Source: Aedes albopictus | Taxonomy: Eukaryota; Arthropoda; Insecta; Diptera; Culicidae | DNA: 64,000 bases | Assembly: GCF_035046485.1 (NCBI RefSeq) | Contig: NC_085138.1 | Coordinates: forward strand, 87,531,228-87,595,227 | Reading direction: 5' to 3' | Position numbers and translations under genes: made by a program | Shown here: one piece after another, positions 57,096 to 64,000 of the stretch | Numbering within the stretch: position 1 is the stretch's first letter | How the letters are laid out: every line of letters starts with the position of its first letter | The notes under the pieces: model-generated | Told to the model about the DNA's origin: nothing | Seen by the model: the letters and a program-made list of their open reading frames with translations, nothing else | The model's database searches: none

Positions 57096-59189
57096 TTATT
57101 TTTTTACAATATCGAACACTTTGGCATTATTGTCAGAACAGTTTGAGTATAGTTTTGCTTTAATTTTATTTTCTGACAATGGAATGAAACAATGGAATTT
57201 TTGGGTTCCTTGGATCGTTTTCGCGTTATTATATTGCTCGCTGAGCTCTGAAGCCTTTATTTCGTACTCTTCCGTAGTAGTAAAACAAAATGATAATTTG
57301 GTTAAATCTTCTTCTTTTCTACGATTCGCCCATTCAAAAAGTTCTTTCGCAGTTTTAATTGGATGCTCACGTTCTTTGGCTAAACTTGCTCTTGTGGCCA
57401 TGCGCTTTATTGTTCCTCCAATAGCATCACAAGGACCTTTGCCATGTGACGTAGCAAAAAAATGCCATTCTGCATCAATTCCGTACATTGATTTAAATTG
57501 ACATAGGCTCGAAAAATTCTTACGGTTTTTGTACTGCGACGCTGCTCCATCAGACATAAAATATATTTTTTTGACTTCTTTATGTTTATCAACGCGTAAA
57601 AAGTTAATCATTTTGGCAATGAACAAGTTTACGGATATTGAATCGTGCCTTAAATCTTCGGAAATTACAATGAAACTAAAGTGTTCAATTTGCGAACTTC
57701 CATTAAAATAAATAACGAATGGATGAATTGTAGCTTGTTGCACGTTCCAGTGATGGGACTGAACTTCATCTTGCAATACAAAACTGTAATTTTCAGAAAA
57801 ATCACAAATGACTAAAAATTCACCATTTTGTAACGTATTTTTCGTATTTTTTAAAAAGCTGGATTGCTCTGTTTTAATGAAATCGTGAGGGATTAAACTT
57901 TCTAATTTCAAGCAAAAATATGACACAAACTCATCTACAGGTTTTACAATTGTTTCTAGGTCACACCTATCCGTGGTTACCCATTGCTCAAATGATAACT
58001 GATCAATATATTTTTCTTCAAACTCACCGAATAAAGTATTTTCCAATAATGAAGAATCTGGACAATCCGAACAAGATCGTAGATAGCAATTTGATGTTGT
58101 ATTTTCACACAAAAGACTACCAGTTAACATTTTAATATCCTTTGTTAAATTTATTCTTTTCAAACTATGTAAAATAAGGTTAATATTCTCATGGGTTGTG
58201 CACACACAAACATTATGTGTTCCTGAATTGGAAAGAAGCTTGCATTGCCTTGGCCGAAGGCTTGCAAATGAGGAAAAACCTACTTTAATATTATTGTGAA
58301 TTTCCTTGAAGCGTGTGTAAGCTTCTTTCAATGTCGTCATCATTAATCGTTTTTGGATTGCTTGACGCTTTCCATCTTGTTTTACTGATACATAATCTTT
58401 CTGGCCAGGCATAGCTCGACTTACTTCATCATCTTCAAAATATTGAACTACTATTTCTTTTGCCTCGTCTGTTAACGCATTACTAGACCTAGTATTTTTG
58501 GTTGAAAGACAGTTATTCTTAAATAGTTTTGCCTCTTTTACTGTATATCTATTGGTTTCGAACTCATCAATGGCATCTTGAATAGACCACGAACTTGGCA
58601 GCATCGACAAAATCAATAATTTTTCTTTCCTTGTCGTGGCTGGATTCGAGAACCTTTCCTTCATATTCATAATTACCTCATCGTAGTCTGTATTTTCCAC
58701 ATCCTCAGGTCCTAATTTGAAGAGGTTTCTACGTACAGCTTCGTTTATTTCACGGTATTTTTTCTCTGGATAATAAACGTAGTCCATCTTCGTCCATTTA
58801 ATCGGAGTCACTTTTATCCCAGCTATGCCCTCGTTAAAGCGTTCGATGTTTACCTTTTGAATACACTCATCTTCCGATTGATTTGTTGAAACCGATGTCG
58901 CTGATGGTACGGTGGCAAGGCTCTCTGCACTTGGAACTTCTAGTAATTCCTCAGTTGTTGTCGTTTTCGAACTTCCTGCGCCCTGCTCTTCCGATGATAT
59001 ACAGATTGCTCGTTTGTCAACGTTTAGACGGCAGGACGTGCAAATGCGTAAATTTGTATTCAATGTGGACATTGGAGCATAACCTGTCGCTTTCAGTTTA
59101 TCTATGGTGCTTTCGGTGAGATTTCGTAACTCTTTTGAGCACTTTTTTTCTGCAAACGGCCTACAACAGTTGAGAAAGCGACTACTCAT
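57096..59189 (-). CDS. Probable DDE/RNase-H-like transposase (697 aa)
   Basis: Single uninterrupted frame. Good start context (AACAACATG), and AATAAA signals lie right at and after the stop. N-terminus has a Cys-rich, zinc-binding-like region (C8, C9, C17, C50, C53), then an acidic Ser/Thr linker (65-108). The middle has a helical region and a second Cys/His cluster (CVCTTHENINL at 328-338; C361, C368, C373, C376). The C-terminal half suggests an RNase H fold: strand with D463 (LVICDFSENYSF), strand with D547 (IYFMSDGAASQYKN), then WHFFATSHGKGPCDAIGG with D588 at the start of a helix. The acidic spacing is 84 and 41 residues. I do not recognise the superfamily. Placement between inverted arms and a 6-bp duplication says transposase. 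No lesion is visible. Confidence 0.75.
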   Translation of the reverse strand: MSSRFLNCCRPFAEKKCSKELRNLTESTIDKLKATGYAPMSTLNTNLRICTSCRLNVDKRAICISSEEQGAGSSKTTTTEELLEVPSAESLATVPSATSVSTNQSEDECIQKVNIERFNEGIAGIKVTPIKWTKMDYVYYPEKKYREINEAVRRNLFKLGPEDVENTDYDEVIMNMKERFSNPATTRKEKLLILSMLPSSWSIQDAIDEFETNRYTVKEAKLFKNNCLSTKNTRSSNALTDEAKEIVVQYFEDDEVSRAMPGQKDYVSVKQDGKRQAIQKRLMMTTLKEAYTRFKEIHNNIKVGFSSFASLRPRQCKLLSNSGTHNVCVCTTHENINLILHSLKRINLTKDIKMLTGSLLCENTTSNCYLRSCSDCPDSSLLENTLFGEFEEKYIDQLSFEQWVTTDRCDLETIVKPVDEFVSYFCLKLESLIPHDFIKTEQSSFLKNTKNTLQNGEFLVICDFSENYSFVLQDEVQSHHWNVQQATIHPFVIYFNGSSQIEHFSFIVISEDLRHDSISVNLFIAKMINFLRVDKHKEVKKIYFMSDGAASQYKNRKNFSSLCQFKSMYGIDAEWHFFATSHGKGPCDAIGGTIKRMATRASLAKEREHPIKTAKELFEWANRRKEEDLTKLSFCFTTTEEYEIKASELSEQYNNAKTIQGTQKFHCFIPLSENKIKAKLYSNCSDNNAKVFDIVKK

Positions 59190-59857
59190 GTTGTTCGTTA
59201 GATTTTAATAAACAAAATCACTTTCAAGTTTTTACTGACTAGTTTGGTGTCGTTTACTTGACTGAAGAAAACTTTTACTTTACAATCCTTAATAACCATA
59301 GCGGTAGTAATTTTTTGCTTTTTCGTGAGCATTGTCATGGTACCTATCATGCATTTGTTGTTGTTGAAGTTACTCGCTTCCTCCCGATATTTATGATTCT
59401 ATTCTCTGATAGGTAAATTTTTGCAGGTAAACTAGACGTCTAGAGCATTGTCGTGGTATGCACCTATTATGTATTTGTTGGTGTTGCAGTTACTCGCTTT
59501 CTCTCCATCATAAAATCTATTATCTAAGAGGTAAGTTTTTTGCAGGTAAACTAGACGCATTCGTCTATATAAAACTTTTGTTTTGCAGCTTTTATCTTAA
59601 AAATAATATTACTTATGTTTCTTATTATCAACAGGTTTTAACCCTATTAACAGAATTTTTCGCCAGTCACGTACAATAAAAATAATGACACTATCAATAC
59701 TTTTGATCACTACACTGGATCGCGTCTAAGTTTCTAATAGATGCTATAATAGTTATGAATAATTAAATAAAAATATCATGAAAATAACTTGTTTAATTCA
59801 TGCGGTAGCCTTAACAATAAAATCAGCATCATAATGCGATTCTCTGAATAATGTACA

Positions 59858-60330
59858 CGGTAAAAAAAAACAAATTTTTTTTACTAAATGTAAAAATTGT
59901 GAAATGTTTGAAATATCATAACTTTTTTGTTTATTAGTTTACCATCACCAAATTTTTATGGTAGATAGCTAATATAATGGACCGTTTTCCCTGAAAAAAT
60001 CACGTTGGTAAAAAGATAGGGTTTTGAGATATTTGAGTTTGTGTGACAAAAATGATATTTTTTTAATGCAAAAAAAAAATTTTTTTACAGTGTATATTTT
60101 CTTAGCAATCCCCATTAAGTTATCTAACTTTGCTGAAAAAATCATAACAATCGAACGAACCGTTTTTGCTGTGCAGCTTTTTGAATATTTTTCAACCATT
60201 TTCACATACACCCTTTTGAAAAGTTAGACGTGACTCTATATGAAGATTTGATATCGAAAAATGACGTTTTAGATGAAATTGAAAAACTGTGCAAAGTTTC
60301 AGATATTTTTGAAATGGTCGCTCAGGATCG
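59858..60330. repeat. Right subterminal inverted arm of transposon B
   Basis: Inverse of 55310-55790; starts ACGGTAAAAAAAAACAAATT and ends at CTGTGCAAAGTTTCAG, about 25 bp before the terminal repeat. Confidence 0.75.
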
Positions 60331-60582
60331 ACTTGCGTGCCTCCGTGGAATCCCTCTACCGCAACAATAGGAACACAGCAGTAAACATATTAAGGAAAAT
60401 ATATTTTCAAAATAGGTTTTTGGGCAAATCTTGAGCAAACAAATTGTGCAATCTCATTATTTAGGCACAATACATCTATTAAACATACCTTCTGGTATCA
60501 TTTCTGTCGAAAAAGTGCTCAATTGCCATTACCGCAACATTAGGTACTACCACAACGATGGGAACAATTACCCTAGTTCTAG

Positions 60583-61110
60583 ACCGCTGTTATGAGAGTT
60601 GCCTCCTTCCCGCCCGAACCATAGCACAAAGATTTGGGACTAATCTTTGGCTCTTAGCCAGACTGACCTCCTCTCCTCCTCTTCTTGGCGTAACGTCCTC
60701 ACTGGGACAAAGCCAGCTTCTCAGCTTAGTGTTCTATGAGCACTTCCACAGTTTTTAACTGAGAGCTTCCTCTGCCAATGACCATTTTGCATGTGTAAAT
60801 CGTGTGGCAGGCACGATGATACTCTATGCCCAAGGAAGTCAAGAAAATTTCCTTTACGAAAAGATCCTGGACCGACCGGGAATCGAACCCGTCACCCTCA
60901 GCATGGTCATGCTGGATACCCGTGCGTTTACCGCCTCGGCTATATGGGCCCTGTAGCCAGACTGACGCAATCCTTCAATGGTCGAGAACTGTCCTGGCCA
61001 CGTCCTTGCGACTGCTGAGGAAAGGGAAATGATGGTTAGACACCTAAGAAAGATGTAGACAGCTCTACGGTATCTCTGGCCTAGGTGCCACGGGGATTTG
61101 TTGTTAATGG
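60583..61110 (-). mobile_element. LINE 3' region, right part, with a SINE in it
   Basis: ACCGCTGTTATGAGAGTTG continues the tail seen at 32232 in reverse. After the SINE at 60668-60953, GCCACGTCCTTGCGACTGC...GGAAAGGG resembles 41320-41355. No ORF. Confidence 0.5.
60668..60953 (-). mobile_element. tRNA-headed SINE, Feilai-like (minus strand)
   Basis: Reverse complement of the element at 22963, from TTCTTGGCGTAACG to TATATGGGCCC. A perfect 13-bp duplication TAGCCAGACTGAC flanks it (60655-60667, 60954-60966). Confidence 0.88.
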
Positions 61111-61399
61111 AAGGGTAAACTTATTTTGTTTATATTGGCGTGTATTTTAACTTAATGCTAATTCTTCATTCAAAAAGGGTAAACTCCAAAGGATTCGTTT
61201 GGAAAACGTTTAGGCGCACAAAATATTATTTGGGTGTGTTGAGACAGATGCCTGCATAACTCATCTGGTTTGCTTTTGCATCTTGATCACTGCAGGATTG
61301 GGTGGCCGAAAATCTGCAATAGAAATCGGCATTAAAATCCTTCATTGAATAAGCTATTCGTGATACGTATGCGACGGTTATATACCTTACGTTAATTCC

Positions 61400-61660
61400 T
61401 CGGTAGCCGCTCCTCCGGCTTTAGCCAAAATTAGGAAAAGTCCCTCCCTTGTCGACTTTTCTGTGCAACGTTTCGTAATGAAAATTTTCTTCACTTCTTT
61501 GGGCATAGAATCTTTGTGCCTGCTACACGATAAACATATGCAAAATGATCATTCGCAGAGGAAGCTCTCAGCATATAACTGCGGAAGTGATCGTGGAACA
61601 CTGAACTGAGAAGCCGGCCTTGTTTCAGTTAAGACGTTACGTCAAGAAGAAGAACAACGA
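61400..61660 (+). mobile_element. Old SINE remnants
   Basis: AAATTAGGAAAAGTCCCTCC resembles the 11800 tail; from about 61465 a diverged Feilai-like body follows (GGGCATAGAATCTTTGTGCC, GAGGAAGCTCTCAG, GTCAAGAAGAAGAA). Confidence 0.6.
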
Positions 61661-61739
61661 AGACATGGAAAACCAAGGTAGCGGGATGAATACGTCAGTA
61701 CAGCAGGGAACAACAACAGACCAACTCTCATGTTGAGGA

Positions 61740-62075
61740 AAGTTTGGTATGCTATCTAGGAAAGTTGGCAACCTGCCTGCACCGGACAATTCGGATCTGG
61801 GAGAGCGAATAGCTATTAGGGCAGTGGAAAGATGGGGTCAGTGGCTCTATCAAAACGAAAGTTGACAAGTTGGAATGAAAGAACGTTTGAGCGATCGCAT
61901 TTCTAAATGCCCTAGATCATTCAGATTCCGTCGTCTTTCCTTAAGTGACCAGAGCTCCTCAAAAATGCCACGAATACCTCGTCTCAGTGCACCATGTGTT
62001 CATCAACTTCGAGGCATCGTACGGCAGGATCGGCCGCACAGAGCATTGGAATCCATTGCAAACGCCCCAAACTCA
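61740..62075 (+). mobile_element. Decayed RTE-like RT fragment
   Basis: AATGCCACGAATACCTCGTC translates as LQKCHEYLVSVHHVFINFEASYG, matching LQKCREYNVPTHHLFIDFKSAYD at 14810. The catalytic Asp of FIDF is Asn here. Confidence 0.6.
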
Positions 62076-62079
62076 AGCG

Positions 62080-63438
62080 ATTGTACTGAAATATTTAATA
62101 TTATTTTTCGGATGTGATATTGTGCGCAAAACTAATTATTTCCTTGAAATGTGTTATTTATTCGATATTATACTTAGCTGTGGAGTTCGACGAAAAGATT
62201 TCTGGATGCTTAAATTCTACCCTTCTTTTTCTTCTTTTTTTACCAAAAGACAAACTCCCTGGTCTTCACACTATGATTTCATTAACTACTAAACTAAAAC
62301 ACTTTGATAACTTTCTAACAACTTCCGGAAAATACTTCGTAACAACTCTAAAAAAAATCCTAAAAAAAACTCCTTGATCAAGGGTCCGGCAGCGGTTTTT
62401 ATATCCTAGGATTTCAACCTACACATCAACTCTCATTACAATCCATATGCACTACATTTTCAATCATCCCCACTCTGGAATCATAAAAGAATCCTGAAGT
62501 TCCTGAGCTAGAAATAGATGTACATATATCCTTCTTTCATTTGTACTGTTTCCCCTTTTGATGCCTTTTTGAATCAGAGAGATTCATTTGACCAATCACA
62601 TTCCAAAACTTTCCCCCTGAACATGCATGCGTTTCAGCCCCTGCGCCTAGAAAAAAACTTGAGCTCGGGCTAAACTTTGATTTTTCAGGGCGAGTTAAAA
62701 ACAAACATGGAATCTAATGAAAACTTCGATTCTATTGAAACCCAACTCGTTTCTACACACCAAAAGTATATTTTAAAACCAATAGTTTTGCTCATCCTCG
62801 AAAACTAAGCATCATTCCATGTCATTTATGTTCCCATGAAAATCGAACCCATCATTTTATAATTTGTAGGCAAACCAACCTTATGAAGTCCGACCAAAAA
62901 GGGGCCTTCCTAATTTCAATTCGACCACATCCGGAATAATTATCCATGACGAAAGAAAGCTTTCGTTCTGGATCGGGATAATTCAGACCTAAAAAAATGG
63001 TGGGGAGAGATCGGTTTAACTTCGCAATATTTATCCGTGATGATCGGAAAGGAGAGATCGGATTCATATTCGTTTAACTTCGGAATATTTATCCGAGAAA
63101 TATGGTGGGGAGTATTCTAGGTCATATTTGCAACACCTACCCATAAATAAAATCTCCACTACAAATAAAGTTATTTTGGACCCAATCACTATTAACACAA
63201 AGAGGTGGGGTAAGATCTAATCCGCGATGTACATGAAGTTTCCCAATGGATTGATTCGTACTCAAACCTATGAAGAACATGTCTCGTACTAAAATTCGTT
63301 CGAGAACTCCTATAGTACAAATACTCATCATCACAGTTGGACCGACTGTTCCTTACCCCATGCTCTCGCCTTGAACAAGTGGCTAAATCTATGCCTTACA
63401 TGAATCATTGAATGGATTCTTGTCTTCATCCAACGAAA
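62080..63438. other. Intergenic, nothing recognised
   Basis: No gene. At 62995-63110 there is an imperfect local duplication (TTTAACTTCG.AATATTTATCCG twice, GGTGGGGAG twice). Confidence 0.45.
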
Positions 63439-63851
63439 CATATCGTCGGTTTCCTGCAATAGGGGCACAACTCAAAATTGGTCATTTTTGAGATTTTGAT
63501 GACAAATGATGGAAAACTATGCAAACTTTCATCTCACAAAGACCCGTTCCGAAATTCGTTGAGAAACGCGAGATTTTTGCATTTTCACCAATTTTCCGCA
63601 ATAAAGGCACAACTCAAAATCAGTCAACTTTTTCAATAGTATTTGAAAAATAGTAATCCAAAATTCATTAAACAGATAGTCCTTCGGTCTCTCTCCATGA
63701 TTCAACTATCAAAATTCATTTACTTTTGTCGAATAATGAGATAAATAAGTGAACTTGTAGGAGGTGCTTCAAGATTGCCAATTTTCAAACGCTCATTCTG
63801 AAAATTCACATTTTTTGAGTTGTGCCCCTATTGCAGGAAACCGACGATATG
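63439..63851. mobile_element. MITE with ~40-bp inverted ends
   Basis: CATATCGTCGGTTTCCTGCA...GGGGCACAACTCAAAA is mirrored at 63805-63851. A third, internal copy of CCGCAATAAAGGCACAACTC lies at about 63597. Non-coding. Confidence 0.75.
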
Positions 63852-64000
63852 CCATGTCCCATAAGAGGTATTCTGTTCTAACGGGAAGAACAACAAGAAA
63901 ACCCAAGACGGACTGTCGCTTGCAACACTTGATCGCGCGTCCAATCGATATTTTCTCCAAACATAAACATCTCTCAGCTAAACGCCAAACTATCGGTGAT

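Larger units (their letters stand above)
55278..60355 (-). mobile_element. DNA transposon B with intact transposase-like gene
   Basis: 5078 bp between two copies of CTACCG (55272-55277, 60356-60361). The ends AGCGATTCCA and (reverse) AGGGATTCCA agree at 9 of 10 positions. Inside each end lie inverted arms of about 450 bp (AACTTTGCACAG..., CGAACGAACCGTTTTTGCTG, GATAGGGTTTTGAGATATTT). Removing it rejoins the element A sequence ACTACCGCAACAATAGGAAC, which fits the known motif. It holds one gene (57096-59189) and a younger MITE. Superfamily not recognised. Confidence 0.8.
54992..60573. mobile_element. GGGTAA-ended element A, host of the nest
   Basis: Left end TAGGGTAACTGATCCGATCA, right end GGGAACAATTACCC, flanked by TAGTTCTAG on both sides (54983-54991, 60574-60582); a plain TA duplication is equally possible. 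It contains inverted TTCCTATTGTTGCGGTA motifs and is split at CTACCG by the transposon below. A related shorter copy lies at 40845-41128. Confidence 0.6.

Noticed and set aside
62080..63438. Additional gene near the right end
   Set aside because: Only short frames, no splice-supported structure or familiar motif.

Overview
The window looks like nuclear DNA of a culicine mosquito, most likely Aedes (species not decidable here). The evidence is a cluster of intronless insect-type divergent ionotropic receptor (IR) genes, two tRNA-headed SINEs that resemble the Aedes Feilai family, R1-clade and RTE-like non-LTR retrotransposon fragments, many foldback MITEs, long AC/TG microsatellites, and very low density of host genes.

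Host genes. Six related single-exon IR genes lie between 7.7 and 54.3 kb: A (7735-9495, -), B (19429-21402, -), C (27702-29540, +), D (36988-38133, -), E (38331-40070, -) and F (52488-54302, +). A, C and F are open over their full length. B is split by a 207-bp SINE with a 12-bp target duplication. D lacks its first ~190 codons and has one nonsense codon. E is full length with two in-frame stops. B, C and E share a ~21-bp element at nearly the same distance (about 80-100 bp) before the ATG; A and F have weaker versions, and an orphan copy near 13.4 kb appears to be the promoter relic of a lost seventh gene.

Repeats. Three copies of one composite non-coding element (about 90-4220, 25300-27360, 32113-35560) share a leader (seen in two copies), an array of ~152-bp monomers, a spacer, an AC microsatellite and a common 3' end. 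In two copies an R1-clade retrotransposon sits inside the AC tract; the third is the empty site. Other arrays have periods of 144 bp (4.2-5.2 kb), 111 bp (41.8-42.3 kb), ~300 bp (47.2-48.3 kb) and exactly 152 bp (51.1-52.1 kb, different sequence).

Right end. From 54.9 to 61.1 kb there is a nest: a minus-strand LINE 3' end is split by an element with GGGTAA ends, which is split by a 5078-bp DNA transposon (6-bp duplication CTACCG, AG(C/G)GATTCCA ends, long inverted subterminal arms). That transposon carries one intact 697-codon gene with RNase-H-like acidic motifs (probable transposase, superfamily not recognised) and is itself split by a 959-bp TA-flanked foldback MITE. The transposase is the only apparently intact mobile-element gene. 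The rest of the window is decayed retrotransposon, SINE and MITE sequence in which I see no further convincing host gene.
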